A stretch of DNA of 64,000 nt, taken from positions 1,364,001 through 1,428,000 of the forward strand of contig NZ_WTYR01000001.1 in NCBI RefSeq assembly GCF_009827575.1, given 5' to 3'. The stretch comes from Alteriqipengyuania halimionae. GTDB taxonomy: Bacteria > Pseudomonadota > Alphaproteobacteria > Sphingomonadales > Sphingomonadaceae. The position numbers and the translations under genes were made by a program. Every line of letters begins with the position of its first letter. Position 1 is the first letter of the stretch. The notes under the pieces are model-generated. The model was not told where the DNA came from, ran no database searches, and was given only the letters and a program-made list of their open reading frames with translations. Positions 1-9,167 of this stretch are shown here, piece after piece.

Positions 1-1
1 T

Positions 2-39
2 CCCTGTCGAGGCCACCGCTACGGACCGGCCCGACAGGG
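2..39 (+). promoter_or_regulatory. Hairpin covering the ecsC-like ribosome site
   Basis: Bases 2-9 (CCCTGTCG) are an exact inverted repeat of bases 32-39 (CGACAGGG), with a 22-base loop. The right arm runs into the purine-rich AGGGGAG stretch that serves as ribosome-binding site for the ATG at 51. It may be the tail of an upstream terminator or may mask the ribosome site. The upstream gene lies outside the window, so these cannot be separated. Confidence 0.3.
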
Positions 40-50
40 GAGCACGAGCC

Positions 51-788
51 ATGAATATCGATCGCGAAATCGCGCAATACCGCAAGAGCAAGCCGTCCAT
101 GCTTGGACGCGGGATCGAGCGTCTGACCCATCCGTTCGGCAAGGCGCTGTCCAGCGTCGTGCCCGATGCGCTGGTCGAAGGCGTGCTGAAAGGCCTCGAC
201 CAGGCCGTCGGCGCTCCTGCGCTCAACCGGTTCGATCACGACCCGGCCGATCTCGACGCTGCGCATGATGCCGCCAAGGGAATCGTGCGCACGGCGCGCA
301 ATATCAGCACCACCACCGGGGCCGCAGCAGGCTTCGGCGGAGCCCTGTCGATGAGCTTCGATATCCCGGCCACGATCGGTATCGCCCTGCGCACCATCCG
401 CGACACGGGCCGCGCTTATGGCTTCGACGGAGAGGGAGCGGCGGAGCGGGTTTTCCGACTCCAGATCCTCGAACTCTCCGCGCTCGACGAGCCCGAACTG
501 CGTGACGAACGGATTGCCGCACTCGAAGCCGCGATCGCCGAAGACGGCTCGCTGGTCGCCGCGGATCACAAGGACATCACCCCGATCGTCGATCAGGCGG
601 TCGAACGCGTTTCGCGCGCGATTGCGTTCGCCTCTTTCCGCAGCCGCGCCGGTATGGTGGTGCCCGTCGTCGGCTCGGCGGTCGGTGCGCTGGTCAATCG
701 ATCGTTCCAGGGCGATGTCGGCGAAGCGGCCCGCTTTGCCTTCCTGCTGCGCCGCCGCAAGCAGGACGGCGATACCGTCGCAGCGTAG
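51..788 (+). CDS. EcsC family protein
   Basis: A 245-residue protein resembling the EcsC family, named after a protein of the Bacillus Ecs ABC-transporter locus; its biochemical role is not established. The central part (about residues 78-125) holds a small-residue-rich stretch with the family-like TGAAAGFGG and DIPATIGIALRTI segments, and a second Gly/Val-rich hydrophobic stretch lies near residues 195-220 (GMVVPVVGSAVGALVN), suggesting membrane association without a signal peptide. The ATG is preceded by AGGGGAG at a good distance. It stands alone in front of the helicase gene, separated by about 130 bases. Family call is by sequence style; function is unknown. Confidence 0.7.
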   Translation: MNIDREIAQYRKSKPSMLGRGIERLTHPFGKALSSVVPDALVEGVLKGLDQAVGAPALNRFDHDPADLDAAHDAAKGIVRTARNISTTTGAAAGFGGALSMSFDIPATIGIALRTIRDTGRAYGFDGEGAAERVFRLQILELSALDEPELRDERIAALEAAIAEDGSLVAADHKDITPIVDQAVERVSRAIAFASFRSRAGMVVPVVGSAVGALVNRSFQGDVGEAARFAFLLRRRKQDGDTVAA

Positions 789-917
789 TCTCTTTCGCAC
801 TTGCACAATTGTTGAAGCCAAGAGCGCAATAATCTGCTAGAAGACGCGCAAAGGTCCCCCGCGAGCCGCGCAGGCGGACCAAATATTTCGGCGCCTCCCC
901 CGGCGCGATCCCGCATT

Positions 918-2852
918 ATGCGTCCTCCCGCGCCGCCTCCGCGGTGCCTTTATCCCTTGCGAGTTTTGCCTTTGTCTTCCGAACAGCCCACCCCTGATAC
1001 CCCGACCACTCCCTCGTTCGAGCACGTCCAGCCGATCCTTGCGCAGGCCCTGACCGCGCGCGGCTACACCGAACTTACGCCGGTACAGGATGCCGTGATC
1101 GCTCCCGGTGCGGCAGGCCGCGACCTAGTCGTGTCCGCGCAGACCGGCAGCGGCAAGACGGTTGCCTTCGGTCTTGCTCTGGCCGACGAAATGCTGGGCG
1201 AGATCGGCGGAACGCCACTGTCGGACAAGCCGCTCGCCCTCGTCATCGCCCCCACCCGCGAACTTGCGCTGCAGGTCAGCCGCGAGCTCGGATGGCTTTA
1301 TGCCGAAGCGGGCCTGCGGATCGCGACCTGCGTCGGCGGGATGGACGCGAGCAAGGAACGCCGCGCGCTGCGGGCGGGCCCTGCCATCGTGGTCGGCACC
1401 CCGGGCCGCCTGCGCGACCACCTCGAACGCGGTTCGCTCGACCTGTCGGGCCTGGTCGGCGTGGTGCTCGATGAAGCCGACGAAATGCTCGACATGGGCT
1501 TCCGCGACGATCTGGAAGAAATCCTCGACGCGACGCCCGATCGCCGCCGCACGCTGCTGTTCTCGGCCACCATGCCGCCAGCCATCGTACGTCTCGCCGA
1601 ACGTTATCAGACCGACGCCCAGCGCCTTTCGCTCGCAGGCAAGGATCGCGGGCATGGCGACATCGCCTACCAGGCGATCGAAGTCTCGCCGTCCGAAATC
1701 GAGAACGCGGTGGTCAACCTGCTGCGCTTCCACGAAGCGGAGACGGCGATCTGTTTCTGCGCCACGCGCGACAATGTCCGCCGTCTCCACGCCACGCTCC
1801 AAAATCGCGGCTTCGGCGTGGTCGCTCTGTCTGGCGAGCATTCGCAGTCGGAGCGCAACCAGGCGCTCCAGGCGCTTCGCGATCGCCGGGCGCGCGTATG
1901 CGTGGCAACCGATGTCGCGGCACGCGGGATCGACTTGCCGACGCTCAGCCTCGTGGTGCACGTCGAGATTCCGCGCGATGCCGAAACGCTTCAGCACCGT
2001 TCGGGCCGTACCGGCCGTGCGGGCAAGAAGGGAACGGCGGCGCTGATCGTGCCGTTCAATCGCCGCAAGCGCGTCCAGTCGATGTTGCGTGGCGCGAAGA
2101 TCGAAGCCGAGTGGATGGGTGCACCGAGCGCAGAGGAAATTCGCAAGAAGGATCACACCCGCCTGATAGAGCGGATCACCGAGCCCCGCGAAATCGAGGA
2201 AGACGATCGCGCCCTCGCCGCCGATATCATGAAGCGGATGCCGCCCGAGGATATCGCTGCCGCACTTGTCGCCGCGCATCGCGCCGACTTGCCGCAACCC
2301 GAAGAGTTGATCGCGAACACCCCCGAAGCGCGCGACCGCGACAAGGCCGAGCGCCATCGTCCGGGCTTCGAGGATACGGTCTGGTTCCGAATCGGTGTCG
2401 GCCGTCGCCAACGGGCCGAGGCGCGCTGGCTGCTGCCGCTGCTGTGTCGCCGCGGCCATATCACCCGCAACGAGATCGGTGCGATCCGGATCGGCCAGCA
2501 CGAAAGCTGGGCGCAGATCCCGCGCGCGATTTCCGCGCGCTTCGCCGATGCGGTCGAACGCACCTCACAAGGTGACGACGAGCAGGATGCGATCGCGATC
2601 GAGGAAGCTCCCGATGGGCCGCGCGTCGGCCATGATCGCGGCGGACCAAAGGGTGGACCCAAGGGCGGTTCGCGCGACGGGAAGCGCGGCTTCAAGGGCG
2701 ATCGCAATCCGCGCCCGCATCGCAAGGGCGGAAAGGACTTCACCAAGGGCGGTAAGGATTTCGGCAAAGGCGGCGGCAAGCCAGGCAAGGGCAAGTCCTT
2801 TGCCGGCAAGCAGGACATCAAGCCCAAGGGCAAGCGCCCGCCAAAATCGTGA
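918..2852 (+). CDS. DEAD-box ATP-dependent RNA helicase with DbpA-type RNA-binding domain
   Basis: RNA helicase likely acting in ribosome assembly or RNA decay. Motifs in order: Q-motif near residues 50-60 (GYTELTPVQ), Walker A AQTGSGKT, motif Ia PTRELALQ, GG, TPGR, DEAD (VLDEADEM), SAT, then the second RecA domain with ATDVAARGIDLP and HRSGRTGRAGKKG. Residues about 480-550 look like the DbpA C-terminal RNA-binding domain (VWFRIGVGRRQ...), and the last ~70 residues are a low-complexity Gly/Lys/Asp tail with GGKDF-type repeats, as in CsdA/DbpA-like helicases. Homologues normally begin close to the PSFEHVQ segment, so the true start may be a TTG at 966 or 972 rather than the ATG at 918; no start has a clear ribosome site. 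Confidence 0.9.
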   Translation: MRPPAPPPRCLYPLRVLPLSSEQPTPDTPTTPSFEHVQPILAQALTARGYTELTPVQDAVIAPGAAGRDLVVSAQTGSGKTVAFGLALADEMLGEIGGTPLSDKPLALVIAPTRELALQVSRELGWLYAEAGLRIATCVGGMDASKERRALRAGPAIVVGTPGRLRDHLERGSLDLSGLVGVVLDEADEMLDMGFRDDLEEILDATPDRRRTLLFSATMPPAIVRLAERYQTDAQRLSLAGKDRGHGDIAYQAIEVSPSEIENAVVNLLRFHEAETAICFCATRDNVRRLHATLQNRGFGVVALSGEHSQSERNQALQALRDRRARVCVATDVAARGIDLPTLSLVVHVEIPRDAETLQHRSGRTGRAGKKGTAALIVPFNRRKRVQSMLRGAKIEAEWMGAPSAEEIRKKDHTRLIERITEPREIEEDDRALAADIMKRMPPEDIAAALVAAHRADLPQPEELIANTPEARDRDKAERHRPGFEDTVWFRIGVGRRQRAEARWLLPLLCRRGHITRNEIGAIRIGQHESWAQIPRAISARFADAVERTSQGDDEQDAIAIEEAPDGPRVGHDRGGPKGGPKGGSRDGKRGFKGDRNPRPHRKGGKDFTKGGKDFGKGGGKPGKGKSFAGKQDIKPKGKRPPKS

Positions 2853-2881
2853 CGGCCCAAATCATGACGGCGAAGGGTTAA

Positions 2882-2911
2882 AGCCGGATCGGGATCGCTC
2901 CCGACCCGGCT
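2882..2911. terminator. Hairpin between convergent helicase and phytase genes
   Basis: Arms AGCCGG-A-TCGGG (2882-2893) and CCCGA-C-CCGGCT (2900-2911) pair with one mismatch around a six-base loop. It sits between two converging genes, and the minus-strand read-out ends in a short T run, so a bidirectional terminator is likely. Confidence 0.55.
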
Positions 2912-2918
2912 CCCCGAG

Positions 2919-3947
2919 CTACTCGGTGTCGTCCAGTGCGTCCTCGATCGCGTCGAGCCGCACCAGCTTGAAGTTCTGGGCCTGATCGCCGTTCTGGCCA
3001 TCCTGCGCGATGAACAGGCCGCGCGGGAATTCCGGCCCGAAATTGCCGGGCTTGGCTTCGATCCCGTCGGTTTCCTCGGCGGCGCCGAACTGGCCAGCGG
3101 CGATCCGGAAGCGTCCGGCGGGCCGCATGTCGGGAAGCGCATAGCGCATGTAGGTGTTGTCGCCCTGGCTCGAGGCGTAGAGCCAGCCACCATTCGTCCC
3201 GTCGGGAACCAGCGCGAGACCTTCGACATCGGCCACGAGGTGGCGATTGTCGATCGCGGCGACGAGTTCGCCCTCGCTCTGTCCGGCAGCGAAGCGCCAG
3301 ATGCCGACGTTTTCCTCTCCGATATAAAGCGTGCCGTCGCGCGTATCGATCGCGCAGCCCTCGGGCTGGGTTTCGACCTGCATCGAGCGCAGCAATTCGG
3401 CCTTGGGCGCCGCTCCCAGCGTGATCCGGTATTCGCGGATCGTGCCTTCCTTGGGCACGGCATAGGCAATCAGGTCGTCCCCGCGCTTCCATGCGCAGAT
3501 GCCGTAGCCTTCACCCGGCCCGCTCGCCACCCGGCCGAGCGGCAAGAGCCTGCCCGAGGCGGTATCGAGGCGGAACAGCGCAAAGTGCGAATTGGCTTCG
3601 TCCGCCCGGTCGCTGGCGATGACGATCACGCCGTCGCGGCCGCCCATATCGACGAGATCGACATTGTTCAGCCCCGGCGCGGGCATGAAGTGCTTTTCGC
3701 GTCCGCCAAGGTCGTAGACGTAGAGCCCGCCCTTCTTGTCGGTACCGACGATCAGGCTTGCGCCCGGATCGGCGGCATTGCGCCAGATCGCCGGATCGTC
3801 GGCTGCGTCTTCATTTGCGGTGCCGACGGGGACCGTTTCGGCAGCGGCATAGACCGGTACGGCGGGGTCTCCGGCAATCGGAACGGTGGTGCAGGCGCCC
3901 GCGAGCAGCAATGCCGCCAGCGGTGTGTAACGGAGTGCATAAGCCAT
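2919..3947 (-). CDS. 3-phytase (beta-propeller phytase)
   Basis: Beta-propeller phytase (342 residues) that would release phosphate from inositol hexakisphosphate outside the cytoplasm. The N-terminus is an export signal with a possible lipobox (LLLAGACTT), so it may be a lipoprotein. The body carries features of the PF02333 phytase family: DDPAIW near residues 47-52, IVGTDKKGGLYVYDL, NNVDL, GYGICAW, EGCAIDT and LYIGEENVGIWR, DVEGLAL, and SSQGDNTYMRY. An upstream in-frame extension to 4067 exists, but the ATG at 3947 overlaps the stop of the upstream receptor by one base (TGATG), which argues for this start and for translational coupling. Transcribed with the receptor from the Pho-box-like site upstream. 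Confidence 0.9.
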   Translation of the reverse strand: MAYALRYTPLAALLLAGACTTVPIAGDPAVPVYAAAETVPVGTANEDAADDPAIWRNAADPGASLIVGTDKKGGLYVYDLGGREKHFMPAPGLNNVDLVDMGGRDGVIVIASDRADEANSHFALFRLDTASGRLLPLGRVASGPGEGYGICAWKRGDDLIAYAVPKEGTIREYRITLGAAPKAELLRSMQVETQPEGCAIDTRDGTLYIGEENVGIWRFAAGQSEGELVAAIDNRHLVADVEGLALVPDGTNGGWLYASSQGDNTYMRYALPDMRPAGRFRIAAGQFGAAEETDGIEAKPGNFGPEFPRGLFIAQDGQNGDQAQNFKLVRLDAIEDALDDTE

Positions 3948-6784
3948 CAGTATTTGAACCTCAGTCCGAATTTCATCGTCGAGCCGTATTCCTCGTACTG
4001 ATAGAGGTTTTGCCGCCCGCCGAACTCGTTGTAAGCGAAGTACTTCGCGTTGTTGATGTTCACCCATTCGTAGAACAGCTGGAACTGCTCGGTAACGCGG
4101 AATTTCGCGCTCAGGTCGAGCTGGAAGTGATCGTCGACATAGCGGTCGAATTCCGCTTCGCCGTCGATCTCGTCGAGATAGCGGTCGCGATAGGTGCCCG
4201 CGAGGCGCAGGTTGAACGGCCCCTTCTCGTAACCCAGCGCCACGTTGAAGGTGTTGCGCGAGGTGGAAGGCAGCGGGATCGTGCGTGGATCGCTCGCGTC
4301 GCCATCGGTGAACACCGTGCCCCAGGCGTCGGTATAGGTGTAGTTCGCCTGGATGATGAACCCGTCGAGCGGATCGGGCAGGAAGTCCAGTGCCTGCGCC
4401 ACGCCGAGTTCGATGCCGAAGACTTGCGCGCTATCGCCGTTGATCGGAATTTCGGCTTCGTCGAACGCGATACCGCGATAGACCCCGTCATTCTCGACCG
4501 TATCGACGATGTAGTTCTTGATATCCTTGTAGAACATCGCCGCGGTGATCGCACCGTTGCGGGTGAAGTAGTATTCTGCCGCAACGTCGAAGTTCCACGC
4601 CTCGTAAGGCTCCAGATCGGGATTGCCGAATTCGCCTTCGCGCTCGTCGTCGTCATTCTGCTCGACGGCAAAACGCGGGGCGAGCTTGGAGAGTTTCGGA
4701 CGCACCAAGCTGCGATAGGTCGCTGCGCGCAGCACCAATTCGGGCTGCGGTTCATAGCGTAGCGTCAGGCTCGGGAACCAGTCGGTGTAATTGCGCTCGA
4801 ACGCAACCGGGGCGACCAGCACGGTGTCGTCGGTGGCGATATCGCCATTGGGCAGCGTGCCATCTTCCTCGATCAGCGTAACTTCATTGCCGGTGATGTC
4901 GTTGCGGGTATTCTCCACACGGACACCGCCGACGATCCGCAGCTCGGGCGTATCGTAGCGACCCAGCAGGTAACCGGCGATCACATCTTCGGAAACCGCG
5001 TAGTCCTCGACCGCGGAATCGAATGCGCTGTCGATATTCTGGAACTCGAACGCATCGCGATTGGCGAAGAAGAAATCGCTCGCACCGGTCTTGCTCGGCA
5101 CGGGCCCAAGATCGATGATCCGGTAGGTCTGTTCGCCCAGCACCTGGTCGAGCGTCAGGTCGTCGTTCTCGTAGAATTCGACGGTCTTGTTATAGGTCTT
5201 GTCGCGCCAGCGGGCCTTGATGCCGCCCTGCACCGTGAATTCGCCGCGATCGAGGTAGATCCGCCGACCGAGGTCGATCTGTGCGGCATATTCCTCGTCC
5301 ACTGCATCGGAAAGCGCGGTAAGCTCGATGTCCTTCAGGCCGTATCCCGCCGGATCGGCGAACAGCGCCTGGCCTTGAAGCACCGAGAACAGCGGCTTAC
5401 GCGGATCGCCATAATCGAATCCGATGATGAGCCCGTCATCTTCGAAATCGCGCTCGAACTGCGCAGGGTCGACGTTGCCATCCTCGCGCTCGCTCGATTG
5501 CGCCCAGCTGGCCGAATACTCTGCAAACCAGTCGCCCCAGTCGCTCTCGCCGCCGATGACGACCGACTTGATCTTCTGACGCTCGAACCGGTCCTTCACG
5601 TCACGCTCGATCGTGAATTCCTCATCGCTGTCGTCAAAGGTAGCGGTGGTGCCGTCGAAACTCGACGGGCCGTCATCGTCGAAATCGCCCAGATCGAAGG
5701 TCAGGCGGCGACGGTATTCGTGGTCGTCGAACTGGCTGTAGATGCCGCGCGCATAGAGTTCGGTGCTGTCGCCGACGCGGAAATCGAGACCCAGCGTGGC
5801 ACTGATACGCTCGCGCTCGACGTCGTAGTCACGATACTGGACTTCGGTCGCGAACGGGCCCTGGCCTGCATCTTCCCAATCGTCGGCTTCGATATTGTCG
5901 GTTTCGAATTCGCGGCGATAGTAGGAAACGCCACCCGAGATACCGACATTTTCACCCAGGCGCGTTGCGAAATCGACGCTGCCCTTGGGCGTCACCTGGC
6001 CCGAATATTCATTGTAGCTGCCTTCGACCTTGGCCGTCAGCAGATCGCTGCGGCGGTCGAACGCGCTGGTGGTCTTGATCTCCACCGAGGCGCCGATCGT
6101 GTCGGCATCCATATCGGGAGTGAGCGATTTCTTGACCTCGATCGATTCGATGATGTCGCTCGAGATCACGTCGAGCGCGACCGAGCGGACATCGGATTCG
6201 GGCGACGGAACGCGCACTCCATTGAGCGAAGTCGAGACCAGTTCCGGGTCGAGCCCGCGAACCGAAACGAAACGTCCCTCGCCCTGGTCGTTCAGGACGT
6301 TCACACCCGGAACGCGGCGCAGGCTTTCGGCGGCGTTCTGATCGGGGAAATTGCCGATCGCATCGCGGGTCACGACATCGCTGACGCCGTCCGCCTCACG
6401 CTTGCGCGACAAGGCGCTGGACTGGTTGGCGAGCTGACCGACGACAAGAACGTGATTTTCGCCGAACGCTTCGAGCGTCAGCGTTACGGCGACTGCCCCG
6501 GTCTCGGGTACGTCGACCGTGACCGTCTGCGGCTCGGCCCCGACATAGCGAACCTTCAGCGTATAGGTGCCGGCCGGTACATCGCCGAAGGCAAAACTGC
6601 CGTCGCGCTGCGAAACTGCAACGCGTCCGAGCTCGACCAGCGTCACCTCTGCCGAATCGATCGCGACCGTTTCGCTCGAATCGATCACGGTGCCCTGGAT
6701 CTCTCCGGCAAGAGCGGCAGTCGGCAGCGCGATCGAAAGCGCTGCGGTGGTCGTGAAAAGCAATGTCTTGGTAGTCGTAAACAT
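3947..6784 (-). CDS. TonB-dependent receptor (phytase operon)
   Basis: Outer-membrane receptor of 945 residues. A signal peptide (about 1-26) is followed by a carboxypeptidase-regulatory-like beta-sandwich (GTVIDSSETVAIDSAEVTL..., about 28-105), a plug domain with NFPDQNAAESLRRVPGV and VSVRGLDPEL, and a 22-strand-type barrel ending in the aromatic FGLRFKY. The downstream phytase and the Pho-box-like repeats suggest uptake of phytate or a product of it; the substrate is inference from context. A strong ribosome site (AGGAGGG) precedes the ATG. Confidence 0.92.
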   Translation of the reverse strand: MFTTTKTLLFTTTAALSIALPTAALAGEIQGTVIDSSETVAIDSAEVTLVELGRVAVSQRDGSFAFGDVPAGTYTLKVRYVGAEPQTVTVDVPETGAVAVTLTLEAFGENHVLVVGQLANQSSALSRKREADGVSDVVTRDAIGNFPDQNAAESLRRVPGVNVLNDQGEGRFVSVRGLDPELVSTSLNGVRVPSPESDVRSVALDVISSDIIESIEVKKSLTPDMDADTIGASVEIKTTSAFDRRSDLLTAKVEGSYNEYSGQVTPKGSVDFATRLGENVGISGGVSYYRREFETDNIEADDWEDAGQGPFATEVQYRDYDVERERISATLGLDFRVGDSTELYARGIYSQFDDHEYRRRLTFDLGDFDDDGPSSFDGTTATFDDSDEEFTIERDVKDRFERQKIKSVVIGGESDWGDWFAEYSASWAQSSEREDGNVDPAQFERDFEDDGLIIGFDYGDPRKPLFSVLQGQALFADPAGYGLKDIELTALSDAVDEEYAAQIDLGRRIYLDRGEFTVQGGIKARWRDKTYNKTVEFYENDDLTLDQVLGEQTYRIIDLGPVPSKTGASDFFFANRDAFEFQNIDSAFDSAVEDYAVSEDVIAGYLLGRYDTPELRIVGGVRVENTRNDITGNEVTLIEEDGTLPNGDIATDDTVLVAPVAFERNYTDWFPSLTLRYEPQPELVLRAATYRSLVRPKLSKLAPRFAVEQNDDDEREGEFGNPDLEPYEAWNFDVAAEYYFTRNGAITAAMFYKDIKNYIVDTVENDGVYRGIAFDEAEIPINGDSAQVFGIELGVAQALDFLPDPLDGFIIQANYTYTDAWGTVFTDGDASDPRTIPLPSTSRNTFNVALGYEKGPFNLRLAGTYRDRYLDEIDGEAEFDRYVDDHFQLDLSAKFRVTEQFQLFYEWVNINNAKYFAYNEFGGRQNLYQYEEYGSTMKFGLRFKY

Positions 6785-6824
6785 GCAGGTCCCTCCTGGT
6801 TGAGGGGCCCGCTATGGCTGGAGG

Positions 6825-6864
6825 GTTACATCTGAATGGCGGTTCTGTGACGGTTTGATGAAAG
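6825..6864 (-). promoter_or_regulatory. Pho-box-like repeat array upstream of phytase operon
   Basis: Read on the minus strand, toward the receptor start at 6784: CTTTCAT-CAAA-CCGTCAC-AGAA-CCGCCAT-TCAG-ATGTAAC. These are 7-base units separated by exactly 4 bases, an 11-base period, as in PhoB boxes (CTGTCAT repeats). The first two units each match the consensus at about six of seven bases, the third at five, the fourth is weaker. Position (about 41-80 bases before the start codon) and the phosphate-scavenging gene content agree with PhoB control. Confidence 0.6.
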
Positions 6865-6955
6865 TCCACAGTTCCGCGTGCGGCGCAGAGAAAGATGGCG
6901 AAGTGCGTAACGCGGAAGCCGCACACGCAAGAAAATCCAATTCTTATGTTGCTAC

Positions 6956-6970
6956 TGCGAATGCCTCGCA
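6956..6970. promoter_or_regulatory. Fur-like dyad upstream of siderophore receptor
   Basis: TGCGA-ATGCC-TCGCA is a perfect 5-base inverted repeat with a 5-base spacer, 43 bases upstream of the receptor ATG at 7014. The dyad shape and the iron-uptake genes downstream make an iron-responsive operator (Fur type) plausible, but the exact consensus for this group is not known to me. Confidence 0.35.
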
Positions 6971-7013
6971 TTAACGAGCGCTGGACCACACCACAGAACA
7001 TAAGGATTCTCCC

Positions 7014-9167
7014 ATGAAGGCTCTTCTGGCCGTCACCTCCTCGGCCATCGCCCTCCTCGCCGCGACGCCCACTCAGGCGCAGGATGCCCAAAACGCCTCG
7101 GAGATCACTTCCGACGAACAGCGTTCGGCGCAGAAGGACGCCGATGCGGAGTGGTCGGAAGACGACAATCGAATCCTCATCACCGGTACGCTGACTGAAT
7201 TCGGCGCGACCAAGTCCGAGACGCCGATCGTGGAGACCGCCCGTTCGATTTCGATCGAGACGCAGGAAGATTTCCAGATGAAGGGCGCGCAGTCGCTCGA
7301 CGACACGCTGACCTACACCGCAGGCGTTACGGCCGAGCCGTTCGGCTTCTCGACCCGCGGCGATTTCGTGCAGGTTCGCGGGCTCGACGCCCCCGAATAT
7401 CGCGACAACCTCCAATACCTGTTCGGCTATTACAACAATACGCGCCAGGACATTTACACGCTCGAGCAAGTCGAAGTGCTCAAGGGCCCGGCGTCGGTGC
7501 TCTACGGTTCGGGCGCACCCGGCGGGATCCTGAATGTCGTGACGAAGCGCCCCAACGGCGTTCGCAAAGGCGAGCTCCGGGTCGAGTATGGCAGCTTCGA
7601 TCGCAAGCAGATCGCGACCGACATCAACATCCCGATCCCGGGTGCCGAAGACGAAGCGCAGTTCCGCTTCGTCGGCCTCTACCGCGATGCCGATTCGCAG
7701 ATCGAGGAAGTCCGCGACAACAAGTTCGTCCTCGCACCGTCGTTCACCGCCCGCCCCGCGCCCGGCACCGAGATCACCATCCTGGCGAATTATTCGAACC
7801 AGAAATCGGATACCGCACACCAGTTCCTGCCGGTGACGGGGACTCTTCTACCGTCCGAGTCCGGCCAGGAAATCGATCCCTACGTCTATCACGGCGCGCC
7901 GGGCTTCAACGCCTACGATACGGAGAGCTTCGCGCTTTCGCTGATCATCGATCAGCGCCTCAGCGAAGCATTCTCGATCGAGGGCATCGGCCGTTACATG
8001 ACGTCCGATGCCGAATATCGGCAGGCGTGGATTTCCTTCGCCGGCAACGGCGTGCCCCGCATCGACGCCAATGGCGACGGCCCCTGGACATTCTACCTTG
8101 CCGATAATCGCAGTGAACAGATGGCATTCGACGTCCGCCTTCGCGGCGAGTTCCTGACCGGCCCGATCGAGCACGAATTGCTTGCCGGTGTGCAGCACCA
8201 GAATGTCTTCACCGATTCGGACACCGCGTACCTCGCCAACTTCCGCACACTCAACGCATTCGATCCGCAGTATGAGAATGTCCCGACGGTCGAGGAAGTG
8301 CGCCAGTTCAAGGGCAATGGTCCGCGCAATTTCATCGATTCCACCGGCTATTACATCTCCGACCAGCTGACCCTCGGCAATCTCGTCGCGACCGCCGGCG
8401 TGCGGTTCGACGACGTGAGCAACGCGGTCGAGAACGGATCGACCCAGAACGACGATGCGACCAGCCTCAGCTTCGGTCTGCTTTATCGCGGACCCGCCGG
8501 AATTGCTCCGTATGCAAGCTATGCCGAGAGCTTCCAGCCGGTGGTCGGCATCGACACGATCACCAACGAACAGCTCAAGCCCCAGGAAGGCCGGCAGTAC
8601 GAGGTCGGCGTCAAATGGCAGCCCACCGGCGTGAATGCCCTGGTGACGTTGGCGGCGTTCGACATCGAGGTATCGAACCTTCCCAACCCCGCGGCCCTCG
8701 TCGGCGGCAACAGCCAGCAGGAAGGCATTTCCAAGGTGCGCGGTGTCGAATTCGAAGCCAACGCCATGGTCGGCGGGCTGCGGATCGACGGCAATGTCAG
8801 CTATCTCGATGCAGAGGACCCGAACGGACTTCCGCTCACCTCCATCTCCGACTGGCAGGCGTCGCTCTTCGCGCTTTACGAATTCACTGGCGCGCTCGAC
8901 GGGTTCAGCTTCGGCGGCGGCGTCCGCTATGTCGGGGGCAATGAAAGCAACGGCATTTCGGCGCTCACCAACACGCTGCTGACCTATCGCGTCGATGGCC
9001 GCACGGTGGGTGATCTGTCCGCCGGATACGATTTCGGACCGTTCGAACTGCGGATCACCGCGCGCAACGTGACCGACGAGGACTATTTCTCCGTCTGCCT
9101 GGTGCGCGGCGATTGCTATCCCGGCGAACGGCGCAGCATTAACGGCTCGTTGGCGTTCAAGTTCTGA
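7014..9167 (+). CDS. TonB-dependent siderophore receptor
   Basis: Outer-membrane receptor of 717 residues with a signal peptide cleaved near TQAQDA (about residue 23). The plug has the ferrisiderophore-receptor pattern: ETARSISIETQEDFQMKGAQ, LTYTAGV, VRGLDAPEYRDNLQ, YTLEQVEVLKGPASVLYGSG and PGGILNVVTKRP. The barrel ends with SINGSLAFKF. This pattern is typical of TIGR01783-type receptors (ferrichrome or hydroxamate class). It heads an operon with the next two membrane proteins, with stop and start overlapping by one base, so iron acquisition is the likely role. The particular siderophore cannot be read from the sequence. Confidence 0.92.
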   Translation: MKALLAVTSSAIALLAATPTQAQDAQNASEITSDEQRSAQKDADAEWSEDDNRILITGTLTEFGATKSETPIVETARSISIETQEDFQMKGAQSLDDTLTYTAGVTAEPFGFSTRGDFVQVRGLDAPEYRDNLQYLFGYYNNTRQDIYTLEQVEVLKGPASVLYGSGAPGGILNVVTKRPNGVRKGELRVEYGSFDRKQIATDINIPIPGAEDEAQFRFVGLYRDADSQIEEVRDNKFVLAPSFTARPAPGTEITILANYSNQKSDTAHQFLPVTGTLLPSESGQEIDPYVYHGAPGFNAYDTESFALSLIIDQRLSEAFSIEGIGRYMTSDAEYRQAWISFAGNGVPRIDANGDGPWTFYLADNRSEQMAFDVRLRGEFLTGPIEHELLAGVQHQNVFTDSDTAYLANFRTLNAFDPQYENVPTVEEVRQFKGNGPRNFIDSTGYYISDQLTLGNLVATAGVRFDDVSNAVENGSTQNDDATSLSFGLLYRGPAGIAPYASYAESFQPVVGIDTITNEQLKPQEGRQYEVGVKWQPTGVNALVTLAAFDIEVSNLPNPAALVGGNSQQEGISKVRGVEFEANAMVGGLRIDGNVSYLDAEDPNGLPLTSISDWQASLFALYEFTGALDGFSFGGGVRYVGGNESNGISALTNTLLTYRVDGRTVGDLSAGYDFGPFELRITARNVTDEDYFSVCLVRGDCYPGERRSINGSLAFKF

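Noticed and set aside
1125-2501. 458-codon minus-strand frame inside the helicase gene
   Set aside because: Shadow of the DEAD-box helicase; no domain, no ribosome site.
2640-2850. GGA/AAGGGCGG-type repeats at the helicase 3' end as a CRISPR or repeat array
   Set aside because: They encode the low-complexity Gly/Lys tail of the helicase and have no regular spacer structure.
5375-6835. 486-codon plus-strand frame across the phytase-operon receptor
   Set aside because: Antisense to a clear TonB receptor; composition is that of a reversed receptor gene.
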